64,000 nt of DNA from Desulfuromonas sp. Its GTDB lineage: Bacteria; Desulfobacterota; Desulfuromonadia; Desulfuromonadales; Geothermobacteraceae. The stretch covers positions 1 through 64,000 of the forward strand of contig PKUA01000001.1 of assembly GCA_002868905.1 (NCBI GenBank), written 5' to 3'. Position numbers and translations under genes: made by a program. The notes beneath the pieces were generated by a model. That model ran no database searches. It was not told the DNA's origin and was given only the letters and a program-made list of their open reading frames with translations. Below, piece by piece: positions 37,683 through 45,426 of this stretch. Each line of letters begins with the position of its first letter. Within the stretch, counting starts at the first letter, position 1.

Positions 37683-37708
37683 AACCTATGCACTTTCAGT
37701 GCAAAGTT
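37683..37708. repeat. Small hairpin motif, right copy
   Basis: CTATGCACTTTCAGTGCAAAGT contains the stem TGCAC/GTGCA with a TTTCA loop. It is a direct relative of the motif at 37501-37523, with paired changes that preserve the stem. Confidence 0.5.
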
Positions 37709-37711
37709 GGT

Positions 37712-38284
37712 TCATTTTCGTTGCCAAGCCCCCTTGTCGTTCTGAACATACCACCCCCTCCGCGCTTTGTCGCGCCAGGAATCGGCAAAGATATCCCTGA
37801 CTTCATCGGCCTTGTCAGGGAAACCGTTGGCCCGCGCGATCTCCTCATACAGCCGTCGGCGATCACTGTTCTCGGCTTCGGTCAGGCGCTTGATGGCGGC
37901 CCGGTCTTTCAACCCGAGTCTGTCTGTGGAGCGGATGTCGACCATGCCGTTCCGATCGATCCCGACCTGCCCGCCATCCAGGAAAGGGAGTAGCTGGTCG
38001 GCCCGGTCTTTCATGGCATTTTTCAGGGCGCGGATCTCCGGGGTTGTGACGTCGATGTCCTGGGCCGCGTAGGCGGTCGAGAGCATGATGCTCCAGTGGC
38101 TGCCGCTGTCAGGCTGTTTCGTGGCCGGCGTTTCATCCGGCGTCTTGGGCTGACCCCAAACCTCGTCGACGATCCGGTCGGCCGCTCCGCGGATCTCCTC
38201 GGCCGGGAAATAGATGTTGATGGTGACGCAGGAGAGAATCAGCAAAACCGCCAGGCACAGAGTGCCGCGAAAAAATCTTGTCAT
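37712..38284 (-). CDS. DUF1318 (YdbL-like) lipoprotein
   Basis: The 190-aa protein has a lipobox LILSC and then VTINIYFPAEEIRGAADRIVDEVWG. The C-terminal DUF1318 domain (IRALKNAMKDRADQLLPFLDGGQVGIDRNGMVDIR) is the YdbL domain. In E. coli YdbL is soluble and a separate small lipoprotein, YnbE, partners YdbH. Here the lipidated N-terminal strand (VTINIY) sits on the DUF1318 protein itself, suggesting one chain does both jobs. AAGGAGA precedes ATG 38284. It lies 80 nt after the YdbH-like gene in the same direction. Confidence 0.8.
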   Translation of the reverse strand: MTRFFRGTLCLAVLLILSCVTINIYFPAEEIRGAADRIVDEVWGQPKTPDETPATKQPDSGSHWSIMLSTAYAAQDIDVTTPEIRALKNAMKDRADQLLPFLDGGQVGIDRNGMVDIRSTDRLGLKDRAAIKRLTEAENSDRRRLYEEIARANGFPDKADEVRDIFADSWRDKARRGWYVQNDKGAWQRK

Positions 38285-38364
38285 GGGGATCTCCTTCTCC
38301 GGTTTCTGTCCGGGCGCTGAGCCGGATTTTCTATGTACGAACTATATCGTCCGGGAACCGATTA

Positions 38365-41055
38365 TCAACGTTCCGTCCGTTCGATTCGCTGCAGTCGTCT
38401 CACCATCTCCTTGAAGGAGATCGTCGGCGACGAGACCAGCACGTCGATACGCGGCGGCAGGAGGCTCCCCTCGATCACGTAGCGGGGGTCGGTTTCCCGC
38501 GCGGTCCCCTGCACCTGGAACAGGTCGTTTTTCAAGGAACAGAGCAGGCCGATCTTGCGGTAACGGTAGAAGTCGATGAACTGGTAGATCCCCTGGGACA
38601 GCGCGGCGGAGAGACCGCCCTGGCTCAGGGTGTTGATGTTATTCAGCGCCTTGACGCTGATGTTGCGCGTACCGGAGGTGCGGGTCTCGAAGCGGGCCTG
38701 GAAGGTGGATGGCGTGGTGCCGAACAGTTCGAGGTGGTGGATGTAGCCGTCGGCGATGCCGTTCATTTCCCCGAACGCGAAGGTTTCGGTCAGCTGCAGC
38801 AGGTCGATGCCGGAGAAGTCGACGTCGAGTCGGAAGAGCGGATGGGCCGCAAACGGGGAGCGGACCGACATGTTGGAAAGTTCGACCCGGCCGCCGAACA
38901 GGTTGGCGCTTGCTCCTCCGTCCAGGCTCAGTCGATCGTTGCTGTAGCGTATCCCCCTGAGTTCGGCCTCGAGCAGACCGTTGAGGGGTGGCCAGCCGAG
39001 GTCTTCACTCAAGGCGCCCAGTTTCACCCCGGAGAGGCGAGCCGAGGTCTTGAAAAAAGGGGACTCGTCCCAACCCAGAGTTGCTTCGAACAGGTTGAGT
39101 TCTCCGCCGGCAAGTTGCAGAGGGAGTGTTTCATGCATTAACAGCCGGTTGGGGGACGCGGTCAGGGTGATGCCTGTTTCTTCTCCGTGCAGCGGGCCGG
39201 CCTCGAAACTTTCCCAGGTGAGTCGACCGGTTTTTTCCTGCCCCGTAGCCAGTCCCGGTTCCCGGACTATGAGCGGAACGGTTCCGTCGATATTCCGGAT
39301 CGCCAGGTCGGACCCGAGGCGCAGGCCGGCGTGTTGCAGTTGAATCGCAATATTCAAATCCCGGCCGGTCGGCGTCCATCGCAGATTCCCTTCGGCTTCC
39401 AGGCCTCCCGCCATGACGAGGTGGTTCAGTTGCGACAGGGCGAAACTTCCATGTTTTTTTACCTGACGGGAGAAATCGCCGCCCAACTCGACGACAGCGA
39501 TTCGGCCACCGAGGCGACCGGAGCGTAAATCGGTCTCGGCGGTCAGGTCGGCGGTCACCAGTTGCGCGAGGGAGAGTTCCCCTTGAACCAGTTGCCAGAG
39601 GCCGGGTTCGGTTCGCTGTCCCCGCAGGTTGAAGTGAAGCGGAAGGTCGGCGAGTTCGCCGTACCAGTTGCCGAGCAGGGCTTCTGTCAGGTTGATTTCA
39701 CCGTTGACGGTAAAGGAGGTCCTGGCGCCGATCTCCAGACTCCCCGCAAGCCGAAGGGTGCCCCCGGTCCAGCCGGACAAGCCATCAGCGCTGAAGAATT
39801 CAAGATCGTCCGCCGTCAGCTGGTGGAGAGTGATACTCCAGGCGTCAGCGTAACGGTCAATCTTGGCATCGGCCCTGAACCCACCTTTCCAGCCTTGCCC
39901 TTCCAGTTCGCCTCGAAGCCGAAGCGACGGCAGCGTGAAGCCCGCATCGCTCCAGCGAAGTTGGCCGGACAAGGCGATGTTTCGCGGTTGAGGAGCGTTG
40001 TCGAACCGCCTGACCAGACCCTTGCTCAACTGGGTCGGGTCGATGCTGGCCAATTCCCAGGTCCCCTTCAATAGGCCTTTTTCCCATGTTATACCCAGGG
40101 CAAAACGACTTGTTCCCGGCAGGTCGATCGTTGCCTCCGCCACCCAGTTCTTCTCTTGCCCCGCCAGGGTGAACTCGAGTCCTTTGAGGTTCAGGACTCT
40201 CTCGTCCAGCCGAGCGCGCCCGTCGCTCGCCGTCACTTTTCCTTGCAGCATGTCGTTCCCCCAGGTCAGTTCGATGCGTGCCTGGTTCAGCGTCCAGTCA
40301 GCCTCCGGTGGCCAGGGGCGGGATTCCCCGGCGGCCTCAAGAACTCTGTCCGCCATGGCGGCATCCAGACGGTCGAGTCCGAGGGAGACCCGACCTTCAA
40401 CAAGCCCGGGCGCAAGGGTGACGGGGCGAACCAGGAGAGGAGACCCGTCGAAAATAAAGGCCTCGATGGTGAGACGGGGTGATTCCGTCCAGCTCCCATG
40501 ACCTTGAATCGTGACCGGCAGGCGCGAGTCGATGCCGACCTGTCCGGTCACTCGAACGGGAAATGTTGAGGTCAACCCAGCGGTCAGGTTGAGTTGGTCG
40601 ACGTGCAGGACTTTGGTGCCGAGCACCGCTGCCAGGCTGCCGTTTTGAACAGTGACAGTTTCGATTTCCAGCCAGGGACGGGAAAGGGAGGGCGGGGGGC
40701 TTCGGGTTTCTGACTCCGGCCACCGGTTGATGGAGACCTCCGGCCCTGTGAATTTGACTGATGTCAGCCGCCCTTGCAGGAGCTGCCAGGGGGAAAAGGT
40801 CAGCTCAGTGCTGGGGAAGGACAACTCGAACTCCTCTCCCCGCTGAAACTTCAGCCGGTTCAAGACGACCCGGTCGGATTCCAACTCAATCCGTTCGATC
40901 TGAAAATCGCCGTCAAGACGGTCGGACAGGGCGTTGCAAAGCCAGGGGCGCAAGGTGGTGTCGATGAGGGGTTGTCTCTGCAACCAGGCGAACGTACTCG
41001 CCAAGATAATGAGTGCCAGAACAGAACTGCCGATCGCCCAGGTTCGATAAATCAT
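38365..41055 (-). CDS. YdbH-like AsmA-family intermembrane lipid transport protein
   Basis: The 896-aa protein has one N-terminal membrane anchor (IGSSVLALIILASTFAWL). It continues as a very long, mostly beta-strand periplasmic body with repeated GxLxxxx-VxG patterns. It ends in the YdbH domain: GEMNGIADGYIHHLELFGTTPSTFQARFETR, ISVKALNNINTLSQGGLSAALSQGIYQFIDFYRYRKIGLLCSLKNDLFQVQG and LPPRIDVLVSSPTISFKEMVRRL. YdbH, with TamB and YhdP, is thought to carry phospholipids from inner to outer membrane. It is followed by the DUF1318 partner, as in other proteobacteria. No separate YnbE gene is found in the 80-nt gap. Confidence 0.85.
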   Translation of the reverse strand: MIYRTWAIGSSVLALIILASTFAWLQRQPLIDTTLRPWLCNALSDRLDGDFQIERIELESDRVVLNRLKFQRGEEFELSFPSTELTFSPWQLLQGRLTSVKFTGPEVSINRWPESETRSPPPSLSRPWLEIETVTVQNGSLAAVLGTKVLHVDQLNLTAGLTSTFPVRVTGQVGIDSRLPVTIQGHGSWTESPRLTIEAFIFDGSPLLVRPVTLAPGLVEGRVSLGLDRLDAAMADRVLEAAGESRPWPPEADWTLNQARIELTWGNDMLQGKVTASDGRARLDERVLNLKGLEFTLAGQEKNWVAEATIDLPGTSRFALGITWEKGLLKGTWELASIDPTQLSKGLVRRFDNAPQPRNIALSGQLRWSDAGFTLPSLRLRGELEGQGWKGGFRADAKIDRYADAWSITLHQLTADDLEFFSADGLSGWTGGTLRLAGSLEIGARTSFTVNGEINLTEALLGNWYGELADLPLHFNLRGQRTEPGLWQLVQGELSLAQLVTADLTAETDLRSGRLGGRIAVVELGGDFSRQVKKHGSFALSQLNHLVMAGGLEAEGNLRWTPTGRDLNIAIQLQHAGLRLGSDLAIRNIDGTVPLIVREPGLATGQEKTGRLTWESFEAGPLHGEETGITLTASPNRLLMHETLPLQLAGGELNLFEATLGWDESPFFKTSARLSGVKLGALSEDLGWPPLNGLLEAELRGIRYSNDRLSLDGGASANLFGGRVELSNMSVRSPFAAHPLFRLDVDFSGIDLLQLTETFAFGEMNGIADGYIHHLELFGTTPSTFQARFETRTSGTRNISVKALNNINTLSQGGLSAALSQGIYQFIDFYRYRKIGLLCSLKNDLFQVQGTARETDPRYVIEGSLLPPRIDVLVSSPTISFKEMVRRLQRIERTER

Positions 41056-41232
41056 GTCGTTTTCCGCCGGTTTGCAGGAACCTTGTTCCTAATTCTCCCC
41101 GGCAAACATGGCAGCGTCAACCGGGGCCCCGCATCATTGGTGATCCGGGTAGCGCGGGATCGTGTGCGTTGCGTGATGAAAAGCGGGGAGGGCGGAGTTC
41201 AGATGGTTATATCGGGTGGGACGAAAAAGGGT

Positions 41233-43482
41233 TCAGATCGCCTTGCGGAGTCGCTCAAGTTCGGTTTCAAGCAGGAGGACAATCTTGGAGGCCTGTTCCA
41301 GGTCGTTGTCCCGCCCGAGCTGTTCGAGACTTTTCACCAGCTCGAAAGCTTCATCTGCTTTGAGCAGGCCGATGACCGATTTCAAGCTGTGGGCGGCGTA
41401 CTCCAACTTCTTGTGGTCACGCATCTTAAGAGCCGTGTGCAACTCCTGCATGTCCGCAGGGAAGTCTCGCAGAAAGTCCTGGCGCAATCCGACCAGCAAG
41501 TGATCGTATGCGGCATTGTCAATCGGTTCCGAACGTTTGATGCTGATCTGCTTTTCAATGGTGCGGTAAAAAGTCGCCGGATCGATCGGTTTGGTCAGGT
41601 AGGCATCCATCCCGGCGGCGAGGCAGGTCTCCCGGTCCTTGGTCATGGCATGAGCCGAGATGCCGACAATCGGGATGTGGGTCCCGGTTTTTCCCTCCCA
41701 GGCCCGAATCCGCATGGTCGCTTCGATGCCGTCCATGACCGGCATCTGGACATCCATCAGAATCAGGTCGAAGGTCTCCGTGTCGAGCAGGTCGAGGGCA
41801 ACTTTGCCGTTGGGGGCGATCACCATCTGCCACTGGCGTTTGGCGGCCAGTTCGGCGGCGAGCTTCTGATTGAAGCGGTTGTCCTCCACCAGAAGGATTC
41901 GCGGGGAACGTTGGTCGATGAGGGTTGTGTCGGTCATGTCGATGACGACGTCCGTGTCCTCTTCGACGGGCGCGTGCGCAGTTAATTCGTCCGACAGCGG
42001 GAAGTTGGCGGTGAAGGAGAACTCGCTCCCCCGGCCGGGGCAGCTCTCAATATCGATCTCGCCCCCCATTAACCCGACCAGTTGCCGACTGATGGCGAGG
42101 CCGAGGCCGGTGCCGCCGTAACGGCGGGTGGTGCTGGTGTCGGCCTGGCTGAAACTTTCGAACAGGCGCTGCCGGTCCTCTTCGGAAATGCCGATCCCCG
42201 TATCCCTGACCTTGAACAGCAGGCGTGCGTCTTCGGATTCCGTCGTCTGGCGCAGGTCGAGCTGCACGGTCAGCGACACTTCACCGTGATTTGTGAACTT
42301 GATCGCGTTGCCGAGAAGGTTGACCATGACCTGGCGCAGGCGCAAGGGGTCTCCGACCAGGTTTGGCGGCACGTCGCTGCTGATGTGCCAGTTCAGTTTC
42401 AGCCCTTTCTGTTCGGCACGCAGCTTGAACGGACTGACGGCCAGCTTGATCTGTTCATGCAGGTTGAAGGGGATCTGTTCGAATTCGAGCTTGCCGGCTT
42501 CGATCTTGGAGAAGTCGAGGATGTCGTTGATGACTTTCAGCAGGGAGTTGGCCGCGCCGCGGGCCATTTCGAGATTCTCCCGTTGTTCCGGTTGCAGGTC
42601 GGAATCGAGGGTGAGGTCTGTCATGCCGATGATGGCGTTCATCGGCGTGCGTATCTCGTGACTCATGTTGGCGAGGAAATCGCTCTTGGAGCGACTGGCG
42701 GCAACCGCCTCCTCTTTGGCCTGCTCCAGTTCCTGCTGGGACCGGCGGAACCCCCGGTAGCCGATTTCAATGCCGAACAGGCCAAGAATCCAGATGATGG
42801 CGAGGGCGACGGCGTGGGCCTGGATATCGGTTTTCGCCTGGACGTAGAACGGGTCCATCGGGATGTCGACGCTCAGTCCGCCGGCGATGTTCCCCTGGTC
42901 GAAGCTTTTCCCCGGGTGGCACTGGTGACAGCCGGTTTCCCCTTCGACCGGATAAATGTAGCGGAGGTGGTCTCCGTCGCCCCGGTTGACAATGCTATAG
43001 GTCTCCTCGCGGTTGTTGACGAGGTCCCCGAGAACCGATGTCTCCCAGGAATCAGGGGTGTTGTCGGGGTTGATGACGTTGAGGCTGGTCAGGTGGGTTG
43101 TGATGCCGAACTCCGCCTTTTTCATCGTCGCGACCAGGCGGTTCATATATTCCGGGCTGACCAGGGTGAGCACCTGCCCGTCGTGGGTCTTCAGGTCGCG
43201 GTGGGTCAGCTTGTCGAGGTAGGGGTCGGGAGCGATCTGCTGGCTGCGCGGGACGTAGATGCCGCCGAAGCTCATGGCCCACTGCCGGTAGAGCAGGTCC
43301 TGGTGGGCGATGGCTCGTGCCTGGCTGACCGCCAGCTTGTTGATGTAGCGATTTGATTCCAGGGCGCTCCAGGCAACGGCGGAGCCGAGGATAAGTGTCC
43401 AGAGAAACATCAGGATCAGGCGGAGGCGTTTCAGGGGCCGCGCCTGGTCCGGGCTATGAAAATTCAGAAACCAATTTGTCAT
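41233..43482 (-). CDS. Haem-binding hybrid sensor histidine kinase with HPt domain
   Basis: The 749-aa protein has membrane helices at about 22-40 and 203-222. Between them is a periplasmic Tll0287/DUF3365-like sensor domain with one c-type haem site, GCHQCHPGK (Cys185, Cys188, His189). The HisKA domain has ANMSHEIRTPMNAIIGM, and HATPase blocks are NLLGNAIKFTN, DTGIGIS and GTGLGLAISRQLV. A receiver (ILLVEDNRFNQ, Asp in DLILMDVQMPVMDG) and a C-terminal HPt domain (YAAHSLKSVIGL, His698) follow. It should sense redox state or a gas through haem and relay phosphate via HPt to an unlinked regulator. No response-regulator gene is adjacent. The 177-nt gap to the YdbH-like gene holds no recognised feature. 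Confidence 0.9.
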   Translation of the reverse strand: MTNWFLNFHSPDQARPLKRLRLILMFLWTLILGSAVAWSALESNRYINKLAVSQARAIAHQDLLYRQWAMSFGGIYVPRSQQIAPDPYLDKLTHRDLKTHDGQVLTLVSPEYMNRLVATMKKAEFGITTHLTSLNVINPDNTPDSWETSVLGDLVNNREETYSIVNRGDGDHLRYIYPVEGETGCHQCHPGKSFDQGNIAGGLSVDIPMDPFYVQAKTDIQAHAVALAIIWILGLFGIEIGYRGFRRSQQELEQAKEEAVAASRSKSDFLANMSHEIRTPMNAIIGMTDLTLDSDLQPEQRENLEMARGAANSLLKVINDILDFSKIEAGKLEFEQIPFNLHEQIKLAVSPFKLRAEQKGLKLNWHISSDVPPNLVGDPLRLRQVMVNLLGNAIKFTNHGEVSLTVQLDLRQTTESEDARLLFKVRDTGIGISEEDRQRLFESFSQADTSTTRRYGGTGLGLAISRQLVGLMGGEIDIESCPGRGSEFSFTANFPLSDELTAHAPVEEDTDVVIDMTDTTLIDQRSPRILLVEDNRFNQKLAAELAAKRQWQMVIAPNGKVALDLLDTETFDLILMDVQMPVMDGIEATMRIRAWEGKTGTHIPIVGISAHAMTKDRETCLAAGMDAYLTKPIDPATFYRTIEKQISIKRSEPIDNAAYDHLLVGLRQDFLRDFPADMQELHTALKMRDHKKLEYAAHSLKSVIGLLKADEAFELVKSLEQLGRDNDLEQASKIVLLLETELERLRKAI

Positions 43483-43565
43483 TACTGATGCCGATTTCCT
43501 CTCGACGAGTGTATTTCGGCGATCTTAATCTAAGATGAAGATTAATTCAATAACAAATTTTAATT

Positions 43566-44204
43566 TTAATCCTCTTTGTTTGATTGGTTTCTTTCGGGGG
43601 CAGGGTACTGTTCCCGTTTGCGCCAGACCCAGATGAGTGTCGCCAGCAGACCGAGAACGAAGAGGATTGCCAGCCGTCCGCTCCAGCGTTCGACATTTTC
43701 CCAGCTTGCCCCGGCGACATAGCCGAGGCCCGGGTAGGCCAACCCCCAGAGCATGGCGCTGATGGTGGCGAAGCAGAGAAACGATCCCGGCGGCATGCGG
43801 GCGCCACCGGCGACAAACGGGATCAGACCGCGGACCGGGCCGAAGAACCGGCCGAAAAACACGCTTTTTCCGCCATGCCGGGCGAAAAAAATTTCCGCCC
43901 TCTGAACCGTTCTCTTTTGACGGCGCAACAGCCGGGTTCGCAGCAGGCGTCCACCCATTCGGGCACCGAGCAGGAAACTCGCCAGGTCACCGAGAAAAGC
44001 GCCGATGGCCGAGACCGTGATCAGGGTTGCGATGTCTCCGCGGCCATGCAGGGCCAGGAACCCGGCGGCGACGCAGATGGTGCTCCCCGGGAGCAGCAGG
44101 CCGACGCCGACCAGCGACTCGCCCAGGGCAACCAGGAAAATCAGCAGGTAATATGGGGTGCCGGTCGGTAACCAGAAAAAAAATTGCTCCAGCCAGGGTT
44201 CCAT
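43566..44204 (-). CDS. DedA family membrane protein
   Basis: The 212-aa protein has about five hydrophobic segments and the DedA/VTT signature: ESLVGVGLLLPGSTICVAAGFLA near the N-terminus, ISAIGAFLGDLASFLLGARMG, and GRFFGPVRGLIPFVAGGARMPPGSFL. It lies in the inner membrane. Members of this family are lipid scramblases or undecaprenyl-phosphate flippases that support envelope homeostasis. The exact substrate is not shown by sequence. It is a single gene with short gaps on both sides. Confidence 0.88.
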   Translation of the reverse strand: MEPWLEQFFFWLPTGTPYYLLIFLVALGESLVGVGLLLPGSTICVAAGFLALHGRGDIATLITVSAIGAFLGDLASFLLGARMGGRLLRTRLLRRQKRTVQRAEIFFARHGGKSVFFGRFFGPVRGLIPFVAGGARMPPGSFLCFATISAMLWGLAYPGLGYVAGASWENVERWSGRLAILFVLGLLATLIWVWRKREQYPAPERNQSNKED

Positions 44205-44291
44205 CCTGGTTCCTCATCCCTACGCTCGGTCCAATTTCGGCAACGACCCCGTGTCATCCGGAGTTTTCAAATGGACGCTTCGCTATTAATG

Positions 44292-44873
44292 TTACTCGAT
44301 CGGGTGCAGACTTGCCTGGATTTCGTCGAAGATCGGCTGAAAAGAACTGAAGTTAGCTGCTGAAGCGATACATTCGAGCAGTCCGAGGTCTGCTTTGAGG
44401 GGCAGGAACAGGAGGCGTCGGTTGTCGGCCGGGGTGTAACCGAGGATCTCGATGGCGTCACCGGTCGGACGTTCCACCGGCTTTTGGGCGGTCACCTGGA
44501 AGGTCGGGAAGCGCTGGCGGTAGAGTTGCAGGAGCGGCTCGACATCAAACTGGGTTTCCCGGGGTTCGAGGATGGTCAGCCGGATGCGGATATCCCCGAA
44601 CGTTTCGGCGGGATAACCCTGCCAGGCAACGGCATAAGACGCCGGTGATTCCCACATCGGTGTTGACATGGCGCGTTGCCATTCCTGCGGGATTTCGAGG
44701 TTGATGCCGAGATTGGCGTCGACGAACAGGCGCGAGGGGAGATCGTCCGCCCCATTGCCGTTTTTGGAGAGACCGCCGCAGCCGGCTGTCAGGCAGCAGA
44801 GACAGAAAAAGGAGACTATCAGGGAGTGGCGGACAGGCTCAAAGGGGATCAGGCGTATATGCCGGCGGACCAT
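44292..44873 (-). CDS. Lipoprotein of unknown function
   Basis: From ATG 44873 (GGAG seven nt upstream) the product has 193 aa. The lipobox LTAGC ends a signal with hydrophobic core (SLIVSFFCLCCLTAGC). The mature part has the pattern LFVDANLGINLEIPQEWQRA, typical of PsbP/DUF1795-like proteins whose first strands precede a PxxW motif. It ends in FQPIFDEIQASLHPIE. No catalytic residues are evident. It starts 21 nt after the ferredoxin gene and is probably co-transcribed with it. An in-frame GTG at 44879 is an alternative start. Confidence 0.7.
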   Translation of the reverse strand: MVRRHIRLIPFEPVRHSLIVSFFCLCCLTAGCGGLSKNGNGADDLPSRLFVDANLGINLEIPQEWQRAMSTPMWESPASYAVAWQGYPAETFGDIRIRLTILEPRETQFDVEPLLQLYRQRFPTFQVTAQKPVERPTGDAIEILGYTPADNRRLLFLPLKADLGLLECIASAANFSSFQPIFDEIQASLHPIE

Positions 44874-44894
44874 CCTCACGCTCCAACTCTGCCG

Positions 44895-45116
44895 TCAATC
44901 CTGCCAGTGGATGCAGGCGGCCGGACAGGCATCCATCGCTTCTTCGATCTTGTCTTCCTGGGCACCGTACGGGTCGTGCACAATCGACTTGTGGTCATGA
45001 TGGTCGTGGCCGCCTGCTTCGTCATCCCCCTCCATGCGGAAGACTTCCGGGCAGATCTGGGTGCAGACTTCACAGCCGATACAGCAATCCTGGTCAACTA
45101 CGGGAACGGGTCTCAT
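44895..45116 (-). CDS. Monocluster-type [4Fe-4S] ferredoxin with His-rich insert
   Basis: The 73-aa protein has CCIGCEVCTQICPEVFRM (cluster ligands Cys12, Cys15, Cys18) and a distal ACPAACIHW (Cys64). Cys22 and Cys68 may form a disulfide or belong to a second site. Between them lies GGHDHHDHKSIVHDPYG, a histidine cluster (His37, 39, 40, 42, 47) unusual for this small family. It transfers low-potential electrons in the cytoplasm. A role as partner of KorDABC is possible but not shown by position. It precedes a lipoprotein gene. Confidence 0.85.
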   Translation of the reverse strand: MRPVPVVDQDCCIGCEVCTQICPEVFRMEGDDEAGGHDHHDHKSIVHDPYGAQEDKIEEAMDACPAACIHWQD

Positions 45117-45280
45117 CGATGGTCTCCATATTCATAAATTGTGTTGATTCGCAACGGGCGTTTTGTCGAATTCACTGCAAGAATGAGCCCATAGTTTACC
45201 AAGAACTCGGGATTTGCAAACCGGTTTTTCCTGCGGATCGGTGCCGGGCTTTTTTGCCGCGGCGAGGAACCCTTGAACTT

Positions 45281-45334
45281 CAGGGGCGGCGCCTGCCCCG
45301 CCCTGGGTCGCGGCAAGCAGCGCCCCAACCAATT
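45281..45334 (-). repeat. Dispersed two-hairpin repeat, copy 2 (inverted)
   Basis: This is the reverse complement of the element at 26291-26344, from AATTGG through GGGGCGCTGCTTGCCGCG to GCGCCGCCCCT. It lies in the 310-nt gap between the divergent ferredoxin and rnr genes. Nothing else was recognised in that gap apart from space for two promoters. Confidence 0.7.
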
Positions 45335-45426
45335 CAGAGTTTCGATATCTGTCCTCTGAAGCAATACGATGGTAATCTGCCCCTGTTGCAGTTTTGTTTT
45401 CTGCCGTTTCGTGATAAAAGCCGGGT

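Noticed and set aside
37435-37711. CRISPR-like direct repeats around 37501 and 37683
   Set aside because: There are only two copies 180 bp apart, with unrelated repeat sequence between them and no cas genes.
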